Assembly: GCA_039105265.1 (NCBI GenBank)
Contig: JAPFFF010000057.1
Coordinates: forward strand, 248,001-312,000
Origin: Tritrichomonas musculus
Lineage: Eukaryota; Parabasalia; Tritrichomonadida; Tritrichomonadidae
DNA length: 64,000 nt
Direction: 5' to 3'
The position numbers and the translations under genes are program-made. The notes beneath the pieces were generated by a model, which worked only from the letters and a program-made list of their open reading frames with translations, was not told where the DNA came from and did no database searches. Shown piece after piece: positions 28,320 to 38,055 of the stretch (position 1 is its first letter; every line of letters begins with the position of its first letter).

Positions 28320-28923
28320 ATATGCAAATAGTAATGGCTTGAGAACTGACCAGATAAATACATTAAATTGTTCAATGTTATGTAAAAATTTGTTTTATTT
28401 GCCTTATTATTATATAATAATTATATTATAATTATATTAATTATCGTTTGAAAACTGAGATTATAATTCAAAGTCTACATTTCATTAGCCTTGCTAAATA
28501 GTTAAATAGAAATTTTAAAGATATTTCTGATGTTTAATCTAGGTTATGATTTTCAATTGTACCTTTTGATTAATAAAATGTTAATTATTTACATTATTTT
28601 TACCTTTTTTGATTTACTTTTAATTATTATTATTATGATGATGATCATTTTAAGGAATACATAATAAATCGGAATATCGTTTTATTTTTTTTTTTTTTTT
28701 CTGACTCACTTTTTCAATAAAAGCATATTTTTATTTTTTATGTAAAAAACACTATTTTCAATATTTATTTAGACAATATTATTCTACTCATGAAAATATG
28801 AAATACAAATCAATTTCATATTTCGCTAAAATTTCTTACTCTTCGAGTCCATCTAAAAAAAATTGAATGGACTTAACCTGAACAATGACCTATGACGATC
28901 ATGATTTTAACCATATAAAAATT

Positions 28924-28963
<40 letters not shown>

Positions 28964-29210
28964 TTCTTATAGAATAATAAGTAGGCTATTATTTAACAAA
29001 TTGTAGTTCAATTTGAATGAAACTCAAATACTTTAACATTTTTATCTTCATTTATGGTTTCTGTTTTTACTTTTCAATAAGAATAAATTGTATCCATAGT
29101 CTCAGTAATATAATAATATGGAATCAAAAGAGCAGTAACACGATATAACTTTTTGAAATATAAACCATTAAAAAAGAAATCTTCTGGATTCAAGACATTA
29201 TATTTTGAAA
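28320..29210. other. 3' region of the MULE, no gene seen
   Basis: AT-rich sequence downstream of the transposase with a 29-base A run at about 28930-28958 and a small inverted repeat (AGTCCAT/ATGGACT, about 28845-28873). No coding signal. Confidence 0.65.
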
Positions 29211-30032
29211 AATGGAATTAGAGAATCTTAACTGCAAAAATCATTATAAGATAAACTATTCTGTATTATGAATAATGAAACTAGAGAATCTTAACTGCAA
29301 AAATCATTATAAGATAAACTATTCTGTATTATGAATAATGGAACTAGAGAATCTTAACTGCAAAAATCATTATAAGATAAACTATTCTGTATTATGAATA
29401 ATGAAACTAGAGAATCTTAACTGCAAAAATCATTATAAGATAAACTATTCTGTATTATGAATAATGAAACTAGAGAATCTTAACTGCAAAAATCATTATA
29501 AGATAAACTATTCTGTATTATGAATAATGAAACTAGAGAATCTTAACTGCAAAAATCATTATAAGATAAACTATTCTGTATTATGAATAATGGAACTAGA
29601 GAATCTTAACTGCAAAAATCATTATAAGATAAACTATTCTGTATTATGAATAATGGAACTAGAGAATCTTAACTGCAAAAATCATTATAAGATAAACTAT
29701 TCTGTATTATGAATAATGGAACTAGAGAATCTTAACTGCAAAAATCATTATAAGATAAACTATTCTGTATTATGAATAATGGAACTAGAGAATCTTAACT
29801 GCAAAAATCATTATAAGATAAACTATTCTGTATTATGAATAATGGAACTAGAGAATCTTAACTGCAAAAATCATTATAAGATAAACTATTCTGTATTATG
29901 AATAATGGAACTAGAGAATCTTAACTGCAAAAATCATTATAAGATAAACTATTCTGTATTATGAATAATGAAACTAGAGAATCTTAACTGCAAAAATCAT
30001 TATAAGATAAACTATTCTGTATTATGAATAAT
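29211..30032 (+). repeat. 3' satellite of the MULE: 13 copies of 63 bp
   Basis: Thirteen tandem 63-bp units, each containing GAGAATCTTAACTGCAAAAA and TATTCTGTATTATGAATAAT. Units are virtually identical; the only recurrent variation visible is G or A in AATGGAAC/AATGAAAC. Each unit contains stops, so the array is non-coding. Such homogeneity indicates very recent expansion. Confidence 0.95.
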
Positions 30033-31345
30033 AAATTTCATAATTTTTTTTTTTCAAACAAAATGCTATCAGTTTCGGTTTATTTACTGCCTATTTTTTT
30101 TTTTTTTTAAATTTAGGTTGGTTATTTACTTTGTATATTTTTAGTTAATATTTATATTGTGAATAAGCGAACAGTGCTGGAGCTCCAGTTTTTGAAATCA
30201 TATATGGTCCTTTTTTTTTAAGAAAAAAAAAAAAAAAAACCATGACCTATAGGTCATGGTTTTAAATAAAAAAAAGAAAAAACTTAAAAACTTTAAATTT
30301 TTATTATATTTCATAAAAATATGATATAATGCATGATTATTAGACTGTTTTAAAGCATAATACTAAAAAAAAAAATCAATTTTTTGAAAATTTACAGACG
30401 AATGATTATTATTATTATTATTTTTTTTTTTTTTTCAATATTTCTTATATATAATATTTTATATATACAATTCATGTAATAATTGATAACCAATCTATTG
30501 CTTTTAATTTTCTTTTTTCTTTTTTTTTCTTTTTTTTTTTTTTTTTTATATATATATAATAAAAAAAGTGCCGTTGAACGTTTATTTTTATTTCTAATGT
30601 TTGACAGCACCGGAATGAGCAATTCCAATAAACGATTACAATAAAAAAAAAGTCCGAGTTCTTAATAACATTGGTCCTTTTCATGGATTACCTATCTTAT
30701 CGTAGATATATCACAATCTTCAAAAAATGATAATCAGATAGCTATTTTTACTAATAGGCAACTTTTTGATTACTGCAGAATATCTCCATCGATACCTTGC
30801 ATTTTTTTTTTTATTCTAAGTGATATTTTCAACTCGTTGATCTTATCTTATCATTACTTATAACCATTATTTGTACTCGTTTTTATTATTTTACGCATTA
30901 ATATTTAGATTTTCATTACATTGTTCTTATATTGGCATTTCTTAGTACCATAGTTTTTACTTTTTCAGTGTATCATCACAAAAATAATCAAAAAAATCAA
31001 TTTTCATCTCGTTTTTCTTATATTTGCTTTGTTTAATATCTTTATTTTAACTCTTTTTTATTATTTTACGCATTCTAGTTTATATTATACATAATTATTA
31101 TTCATGTTATTTTTTATCTTTAAGATAGAATACTTATCTTTTTTATTTATTTATTTATTTTCTTTTTTCTTTCTTATTTTTTTTAAATAAACTATAAAAC
31201 TCCCTATTTTATTATTATAAATCTATTTTTTTTTTTGGATTTTTTTTAAACAAAAACTTGAAAAATTTACATTCAAAATCTGTACGTTTTTTCTACATTC
31301 AATTTTTTATCACAATTTTTGAATCAACTCATTGAAAAAGTTTCC
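30033..31345. other. 3' subterminal region of the MULE with a palindrome
   Basis: AT-rich, with long T and A runs. A perfect 28-bp palindrome lies at 30236-30263 (core CATGACCTATAGGTCATG). A GGAGCTCC palindrome is near 30180. Low-complexity minus-strand open stretches (30392-30684) are poly-Lys/Ile artefacts of the homopolymer runs. Confidence 0.65.
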
Positions 31346-31381
31346 CCATTCAAAAAGTGGTGTATGCATAAGCGATTGCCC
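31346..31381 (-). repeat. Right terminal inverted repeat of the MULE
   Basis: Inverted copy of 20465-20500, read on the minus strand from 31381 inward. Followed by the duplicated AAAATATTC at 31382-31390. Confidence 0.92.
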
Positions 31382-31390
31382 AAAATATTC
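31382..31390 (+). repeat. Right 9-bp target-site duplication (AAAATATTC)
   Basis: Identical to 20456-20464. Confidence 0.92.
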
Positions 31391-31700
31391 TCAAATAATT
31401 TTTATGAATATATTTATATATTTATATTATAGATATATAAATAGAATAATATAATCTTATTATAAAAAAAAAAAAATTATGAAAAAGTTTAAAAATATTT
31501 TTTCATTTTGAGAATATTTGAAAGATCAATTCAATATATAATTTTTGGTTTTTTTTATTTTGATAATATTTATTGATGCATATAATATTTAACATGTAAC
31601 AATATTTAAATAATATATAGTTATAAATAATATAATAAATAGAGATAAATATATAAAAATAAATGTTTACTGAATAAAATAAATTTAAGTTAATTTAATC
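31391..31700. other. Spacer between two transposons
   Basis: About 310 bp of AT-rich sequence between the MULE and the next DDE element. It includes a 13-base A run. Nothing else recognised. Confidence 0.6.
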
Positions 31701-31705
31701 TATTA

Positions 31706-31865
31706 CAGTTGCTTCACTTTTGTAACGATAAAACCCACTTTTGTAACGAAAAATGTAACCACCAAAATTTTTAAAAATTTTATCACATAACTTTTTTAGT
31801 TTAATTTTCACTTTCGTAACGAAAAATTTCACTTTCGTAACGAAATTATTATAAATTCATTTTAA
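31706..31865 (+). repeat. Left long inverted repeat of the 3.9-kb transposon
   Basis: Four copies of CACTTTTGTAACGA or CACTTTCGTAACGA are spaced along it, at about 31719, 31737, 31808 and 31830. Confidence 0.9.
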
Positions 31866-32872
31866 CCAAAAAAGAGAAAAGGCACGAACAAAAAAGCATG
31901 TTAACAGTTGTTTACTAATACGAAATTTGAACTTTTTGGCTTTTCAATTGCGAAATAAAATCATGAGCCAAATATGCCAAATATACTCATTTAAAATAAT
32001 CTGAAGCGCAAAAATCAATCATACTACTATTTCCTTTACTTAGTAAAGTATATTTCAGAGCAAATTGATTTCGAATTCAATTTTTTTTTAAAAGCATTGG
32101 CTAATTATCATTCAATTACCTTATTGACGGCTCATTTAAGATGATTTTTTTGGAAATGTTTGTTGTTATTATTGTTTTTAAATAAAAAAAGAAGTTTTAT
32201 TATAAATGCTTAAAAGATATTGATAATATAAAAAATGGAAAATAATTAAATAGTTAATAGTATTTTGCTAATCATAGAAACGTTTTTAATTTTTAATAAT
32301 AATAATAAAGTATCTTTCCTATCATTTTTTCTATCATTTTTCCTATCATTTTGTCTTTTTTATATCACATGTCATTCTTCTTCTTTTTTTTTATAAGTAT
32401 TAAGGCAAGCCATTTTTCATAGGAATTTTAAATAACTTTAGATTTATATCATATGACTATTTATTAAAATAATATTTTATTATGAAATGAAAACTACCAT
32501 ACAATTTCAAGAAAAATCGAAATTATTGTTCTTCAGAAAAATAACGGTTATTTTCAAAAATAATTTTATTTTATACATTTTTTCTGCAATAATTTAAAAT
32601 GATATATAAAAGGCAAAAATAGTTTTACAATCATCTATATTTATATATTACTAAAATATTTATTATATAAATAAAAATATCCTGTATTAAGTCTTTTTCG
32701 TATCTTTAATTTTTCAAAGAACCAAAATAAATATAAAAAGTTATTTTCCTCAAAAATAATAAAAATAATAATAAAAATGATGATAAATAAAATATATTTT
32801 TATTAAAATATTAATAAATAATTATCATTTATTTAATGAAATGAAATAAAAAAAAAAAAAAAAAAAAGATTT
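31866..32872. other. 3' non-coding part of the 3.9-kb transposon
   Basis: AT-rich sequence between the left inverted repeat and the transposase stop codon; includes an A-rich run next to the stop. No gene seen. Confidence 0.6.
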
Positions 32873-35032
32873 TCATTCTAACTCTTCCTCTTCTTCCTCT
32901 TCTTCATTTTCATCATCTGGATCATTATCTACTTTTTCTTTTTTTGATGCATTAACTAATCGAGCTATTATTTTAACGCCTGAAGTTGGATTTGTGCACT
33001 TTTTCGGAGAAGGAAAATATGGGGCCATTGAGTTTAACCAACGCTGAAACCTATTTAGAATGTTTGTAATATTATTTGATGTTGTCAAATAATTAAATAG
33101 GTCTTTGGCTGTTTGAAATGCATCTGAAGATATTTTTTGCAAAAGTGACATGTCAAATTTGTCGGTGATAACAACACCCGCCAAATTTGCTCTATGTTTA
33201 ATAACTGGTTTTATGTTGAGCTCATTTAATGATTCTTGAGCCATAATGGTCTTCTCTATTGTTCTGTAAAATGTGTCCCAACCGTCGACTCCTTTTGAAA
33301 AGCCACGAATCAAACCGAAAAATAATTCTATACAATGAGTACCTAGACGATCAAGACAAAGTGAATCATACCCTGAACATAGAGCTATGATTATAGACAA
33401 CAAAGTATTCATTAACCTTTTGAGAGCAATTATTGATAAAAAGGTTACGAACTTTTTGTTTTTATTTTTGGTCAAGCCTATTAATGATTTATCTCTTGAT
33501 TTAATAATTTTAAGATGCATACTACATAACCAAAAACATAGTAATAGTGCATGAACTCTTGAATTTATAGGCAAACTCGTTGACCTCATTGAGAAGTTTA
33601 CTAATGATAATGGTAATAAACCCATTACTAATGTGTACTTGCCTTTTTCAAATAATTGTTTAATGTTATTCATATCAAAAAGTTGCAGAGCTAAACCGTC
33701 TCGCATTGCACCAAGCTGCGTCTGGTCATTTAAATATGTTTTGTCAAATCCAAGTTCATGAAGTAAATCACTTATTGAAAAAGTTTTCGTCCCTGACTTG
33801 TCAAGTGAAATTACATTTTTAAGAAATCTACTTTTCTGGTTTTTCATCATATGCAGATAATCAGCTAGAGCCAGATTCAATATATCTTTCATTTTGCATA
33901 TTACTCCCATAATATTTCCTGATTCTAAAAACTCTTCATACATTTTGAAATACTCCTGATGTAGAACATTATAGCAGTGATCTCCGTCAAATGATAAAAA
34001 TTTTGATTCAAAATTAAATCTTTTTAATTCTTGGCTTGTTTGTAAAAGAATATTTACAATTTCTTTATTTCCTATTCCTGACTTGCTCTCAATTAAGCGA
34101 ACAGGCAAGCACTTTTTATCAAAACCAAGCGGTTGTAAATAAATTGTGAACGAATACAAATTTTCAATATGTGTATGTGCATATTTGCTAGATGCAACAA
34201 CACATATAGCATCAATTCCGAGATTTATCGGAACTGGCTTCTTGGATTGAGAAGCAAAATAAATTGTTTGATGCGGGATTTTGCATATTTCATTGGCTTT
34301 TAAACCATTAATTATTGGTGGTAAATAAAGATTAATATGCTCATAAATTTTGCTATGTGAAGGGAAAGGCATATATACTCGGAGCAATTGATAAGAAGAT
34401 GGTGAAAGCCTATATAACAAAAACGAAAAATTAATTAATTTTGAACTATATTTTCTATGGTTTATAACAACATCACTCAATTCAAAAAGTTCTCTAAAAA
34501 TATTATTTAATTTTTGGACTTTTTTATTACCGTTTTTTTCTTTTTTCTCCATATCTTCTATCTTTTTTTTTAATTTTCCAATGGTTGCTTTTAAATGCTT
34601 AATAGTTTCCGTATTTTCATTGTTTTGGTTTTTCTCCATCTTTTTGATATTTAACCATTTTCCAAAATTTGGGTTTCCTATTCTGTTTTCAGTGAAAGAT
34701 TGATTATTACTGTCAATTGAAGTTGTTTGTATTTGCATTTCTGGTGATCTCATTTGAGATATTTCATCTTTTAAATTATCAATACGAATTGACAATTGTT
34801 CTATGATATATTGACGGGATCGTATCACATTCTCCATTTCTCTAGTTAATTTTTCTAATTTGTGTATTTTGTTGTTTAATTCTGCAATAATAATATTTTT
34901 ATCTTCATTTTCATTATTTAGCTGTGAAACTTGATTAACTAAGTATTGAATTTTTTTTTCGTATTCGAGTTTGTCAAATTCACTAAAAGAAGCGCAACAA
35001 TTTTGGTAAAACATTTGGTTTCCACCTTCCAT
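32873..35032 (-). CDS. DDE-type transposase with N-terminal coiled coils, family uncertain
   Basis: 719 residues from ATG 35032. Residues 22-95 and about 142-175 are heptad-rich coiled coils, probably for oligomerisation. From about 185 a globular part begins. It shows an RNase H-like acidic triad: D274 in INLGIDAICVVASS, D349 (or D351) in KFLSFDGDHCYNVL, and E569 in LGTHCIELFFGLIRGF. An insertion rich in helices lies between the second and third acids. The C-terminus is a run of acidic residues. Position inside matched inverted repeats makes the transposase role firm. The superfamily is not: the IELFFGLIR block and large insertion recall P-element-like enzymes, but these usually make 8-bp duplications and here 5 bp are seen. 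A TCACA initiator match lies about 40 nt upstream. Confidence 0.82.
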   Translation of the reverse strand: MEGGNQMFYQNCCASFSEFDKLEYEKKIQYLVNQVSQLNNENEDKNIIIAELNNKIHKLEKLTREMENVIRSRQYIIEQLSIRIDNLKDEISQMRSPEMQIQTTSIDSNNQSFTENRIGNPNFGKWLNIKKMEKNQNNENTETIKHLKATIGKLKKKIEDMEKKEKNGNKKVQKLNNIFRELFELSDVVINHRKYSSKLINFSFLLYRLSPSSYQLLRVYMPFPSHSKIYEHINLYLPPIINGLKANEICKIPHQTIYFASQSKKPVPINLGIDAICVVASSKYAHTHIENLYSFTIYLQPLGFDKKCLPVRLIESKSGIGNKEIVNILLQTSQELKRFNFESKFLSFDGDHCYNVLHQEYFKMYEEFLESGNIMGVICKMKDILNLALADYLHMMKNQKSRFLKNVISLDKSGTKTFSISDLLHELGFDKTYLNDQTQLGAMRDGLALQLFDMNNIKQLFEKGKYTLVMGLLPLSLVNFSMRSTSLPINSRVHALLLCFWLCSMHLKIIKSRDKSLIGLTKNKNKKFVTFLSIIALKRLMNTLLSIIIALCSGYDSLCLDRLGTHCIELFFGLIRGFSKGVDGWDTFYRTIEKTIMAQESLNELNIKPVIKHRANLAGVVITDKFDMSLLQKISSDAFQTAKDLFNYLTTSNNITNILNRFQRWLNSMAPYFPSPKKCTNPTSGVKIIARLVNASKKEKVDNDPDDENEEEEEEEELE

Positions 35033-35506
35033 TTTTGTTTAATTATTCAGAATATTTTTGTTATTTTTTTGTGAAGAGCTTTGAAAAAGTTTGATCCATT
35101 TTTCATCTAAACTCTTTTTGTTTATTTTTCGAAATGGTATGGTAAAAATCAGTCATAAATCATATATTTTGTAAAGTACAATGTAAATAAATTAATAATT
35201 TAAAACTAATAAATTCTTATAGAAATTCAATGAAATTTATAAAAAATAAAAAAAAAAATTGAAAAAAATGCTTTTTTTAGAACATATACTAAGTATTGTC
35301 AAAATTGGACCATCCAATCTAATACTTTATGGTTTACCAAAGAACTTTCCGTTTTATATGCGTTAAGAGAACTTTTTGTTTTTCTGAAAAATTCATTTTA
35401 AAACATCTATGATTTTTCTCTCAATTTTTTTGCCTTAATACTTATTTTTTTTTTTTCCTTTTTTTTTACGTTTTAACGCCAAAAGAGCCAATAAAAATGG
35501 ATAAAA
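35033..35506. other. 5' leader and promoter side of the 3.9-kb transposon
   Basis: Between the transposase start and the right inverted repeat. Contains the candidate initiator TCACA (minus strand, 35070-35074). No other feature seen. Confidence 0.55.
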
Positions 35507-35645
35507 ATAAAATGAATTTATAATAATTTCGTTACGAAAGTGAAATTTTTCGTTACGAAAGTGAAAATTAAACTAAAAAAGTTATGTGATAAAATTTTTA
35601 AAAATTTTGGTGGTTACATTTTTCGTTACAAAAGTGAAGCAACTG
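35507..35645 (-). repeat. Right long inverted repeat of the 3.9-kb transposon
   Basis: Inverted copy of 31706-31865, lacking one of the four CACTTTTGTAACGA sub-repeats. Confidence 0.9.
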
Positions 35646-35650
35646 TATTA

Positions 35651-36582
35651 AAAATTGTTCATATATTTCAAAATTTCTTGAAATAATTATTTTATTCAAT
35701 TTTTTTGTGTAATTATTTCCTTCCTGTAAAAATGAAATAAATAATATAAAACAAAGACCAAAATTATAAAAAAAATATTTCAATCATAAAAATATTTAAT
35801 TTCTAATCTATCTAAACTTTTTCCAAAAAAACAACAATTGAATTTATTTTCTATTCGTCTTGATCGTTTAAAGTCGGATTCAAAATGGTTAGGTCATTCT
35901 CTCAAAAAAATTCTGATAAAAGTCGGATTCAAAAAAATTTTATCAGAATACTAATAAAATCTCATTTATTTTAAGCCAAGATGAGCAATATGAATAAATC
36001 ATACGCAAAAAAAGCATTTTAAAAAAAGAATCACCACTTTAAAACATCTCGAGAATAGATATTTATGCTCCAGATATAAATTTTATTTTGGAAATTTGAA
36101 TTATCATCTTTGAGTTGATAAATTCTCTTTTGTAAAGAAGCAACTTGATTTAATGATTTTCTTTTTTTTCAATTTGGGCATCTCTATCAGGACTATTTTT
36201 ATTTAAATCAGAATTTCCTTTCATTCGAAAGTAAAGTAAAAATTTTGATAGATCTCTTTTTCCGTAAATCGTGGTACGGCCACGAGACCGTTTATTTTTA
36301 TTATTTTTTTTCATCCTGCTACAAGGATGGATAGTTAACTTTATAATTGCAGGCGGCATCAAGATGAACATGAAATGAAATACCTCCTAGTGTTCAGAAA
36401 GGCCACTCAAGCTTCGTAAACAAGAAGATTTTTATTTTGGAAATTTTTATATCTTACTATTATTATTATTGTAAATTCATATAGAATAATCATAAAACTG
36501 AGCAATTTTTTTGAGAAAAAAAAATCTATACGCGCGTCCTGATTTACGGACTTTTATAAACGGTCGAAGCCTGATTTACGAA
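35651..36582. other. Intergenic relic sequence
   Basis: No supported gene. A stem-loop with 12-bp arms (ATTCTGATAAAA and its complement) sits near 35910-35950, with GTCGGATTCAAAA repeated beside it. A 42-bp stretch at about 35813-35854 (CTAAACTTTTTCC, then TTGAATTTATTTTCTAT) recurs in direct orientation at about 37931-37972. A 73-codon minus frame at 36150-36371, with RSRGRTTIYGKRDLSKF, is locally richer in G and C and may be a coding fossil of unknown origin. Confidence 0.55.
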
Positions 36583-36591
36583 AAAAAAAAT

Positions 36592-37686
36592 GGGCAATCG
36601 GATTTTCCATCTGATGACTTTTTGAATTGTTTATGAATTCAAAAAGTGGACGTGATTATAAATTTCTTCACAATATTTGAATAGTTTTTTTTTTTTTTAC
36701 TATCAAATATTTTCATTGAAAAAATTTTGGATAAAATCATTATATCTTAATAAAAAAATAGAATATATATAAAAACAAATTGAAAAATAAAAAATATAGA
36801 TATTAATAATTATAAATAATTGAAAAATAAAATGAAAAATAAAAAAAAATATTCAATAGAGAATCTCGATAATTAATAGTAAAGAAAAAGAATGAGCAAA
36901 AAAGAAAGAAAAAAGATAATAAATAATAAAACAAAAGGAATAATCAAAAAAATTATTTAAAAAAAGATATTAAAAAGATTTAAATATTTTTTTGCTTAAT
37001 TGGATAGTTTGAAGCATTATGCCCTTGTTTTCCACATAATGAACATGAATAATGTCGTTTTACCTTTTGTCGCCCCCAACAACATTCTGAGCTGGATGAG
37101 TAAATGCTCTACCAGATTGAGCAATATTTGGAGGCATGCCATGATTTGGACGAATTTGTAAATTTTCTAATTCAGAAACTGAACAAAATGATGATTAAGA
37201 AAATGATTTGTATGTTGATAAATACAATTTTGAATATCGAATGTAAATAAATGATTATTGTAGAAATCAGTTGAGTGTGTAAAAGCCAATTGTGCCTGAG
37301 AATGTGCAAGTATAAACAAGCGTCTTCCGATGATCTAAATTTGACAAACTAGCAGAAAAAGGCATCTCGGCATTCCTAGTTACTTTGTGTACGAAATCAG
37401 TCAAGGATCCATATTCAACACTATCAATGGTACATGGAAATATTGTTTTGCTTATTTTACTGCATACTACAATAATTTGCTCCATTTAAATGGCTAATCT
37501 TTGCTTTTTCTATCTTTTCCGTTAATAACTTTTTAAATGCTTACCGTATTTAAATGATTTGAATGGTTTATACATTCAATTTATTGTTAAAAAATATCTT
37601 ATGAGTATTCAAATTTCAATATTTTTTCTCAATTTTTGAGAGAAAGTTTTCTTCAAAAAGTGATCAGATGGAAAAACCGATTATCT
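36592..37686 (-). mobile_element. 1.1-kb internally deleted MULE
   Basis: Left end GGGCAATCGGATTTTCCATC and inner GACTTTTTGAA pair in inverted orientation with the right end (37649-37686; outer bases diverged). Nine-bp AAAAAAAAT flanks both sides (36583-36591, 37687-37695), though in an A-rich setting. End sequences share GGGCAATCG and ACTTTTTGAA with the 10.9-kb MULE, so the two are related. The left end continues into a 12-bp-stem hairpin (ACTTTTTGAATT with its complement). Internal coding relics read on the minus strand; no complete transposase remains. Confidence 0.82.
36985..37490 (-). pseudogene. Coding relic with a zinc knuckle inside the deleted MULE
   Basis: Minus-strand fragments. 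From 37485 a 72-codon frame begins MEQIIVVCSKISKTIFPCTI and ends GTIGFYTLN. Further downstream a different frame gives RPNHGMPPNIAQSGRAFTHP and then HYSCSLCGKQGHNASNYP (about 37000-37057). The latter is a C-x2-C-x4-H zinc knuckle in which the last Cys is Asn. Such knuckles are common at the C-terminus of MULE transposases, but the first fragment is not recognisable. At least one frameshift separates the parts. Confidence 0.5.
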
Positions 37687-37695
37687 AAAAAAAAT

Positions 37696-38055
37696 CTATC
37701 AAATTTTTAAATAAATATTAGAAAAAGTTCAGAACAACGTATTTTCCATTCAAAATAGATTTTATAAATATCTTAAAATTCAACTTTTAAATATTTTTAT
37801 AAAATTAATTATTATTCTTAATATTTATTATATATACAATAGTTTAAATTTAATGTATATTTATGGGAGATTCGATTTTTTTGACACTTCACTCTCGATC
37901 GCAGTACTTGTGAAAAAATGTGCAAATTGACCTAAACTTTTTCCGAAAAAGCTACCATTGAATTTATTTTCTATAAGATTTTTGTATTTTGAAAGGTTTA
38001 TATATTTTACAACAGTAAACCCTTAAAAATTTAGTATTTTGGGATTATATTTATA
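37696..38055. other. Short intergenic spacer
   Basis: AT-rich, with the second copy of the 42-bp direct repeat (about 37931-37972). No gene. Confidence 0.55.

Larger units (their letters stand above)
20465..31381 (+). mobile_element. 10.9-kb Mutator-like element (MULE) with two internal satellites
   Basis: Termini at 20465-20500 and 31346-31381 are inverted repeats of about 36 bp (33 of 36 positions match), sharing CAATCGCTTA and GCATACACCACTTTTTGAAT. The element is flanked by identical 9-bp duplications AAAATATTC. Inside, in order, are four subterminal copies of a CTTTAAACTTTTT motif (20520-20625), a ~3-kb satellite (20720-23790), a 1,501-residue transposase (23814-28319), a 13-copy 63-bp satellite (29211-30032) and AT-rich 3' sequence with a 28-bp perfect palindrome (30236-30263). 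Intact ends, duplication and reading frame suggest a recently active element. Its length is large for a MULE, mainly because of the repeats. Confidence 0.93.
31706..35645 (-). mobile_element. 3.9-kb DDE transposon with long inverted repeats
   Basis: Left (31706-31865) and right (about 35507-35645) ends are near-perfect inverted repeats starting CAGTTGCTTCACTTTTGTAA. The left copy is about 20 bp longer because it holds one extra internal sub-repeat. Both sides carry TATTA (31701-31705, 35646-35650), so the duplication is 5 bp, or TA if the repeats are drawn wider. The inverted repeats contain multiple copies of CACTTT(T/C)GTAACGA, four on the left and three on the right, probably transposase-binding sites. 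It carries one intact transposase gene on the minus strand and looks whole. Confidence 0.9.

Noticed and set aside
20720-30032. CRISPR array
   Set aside because: Repeats are contiguous with no unique spacers of constant length, and the setting is eukaryotic transposon DNA.
30392-30684. Two overlapping minus-strand frames of 70-78 codons
   Set aside because: Poly-Lys from T/A homopolymers within the MULE 3' region.
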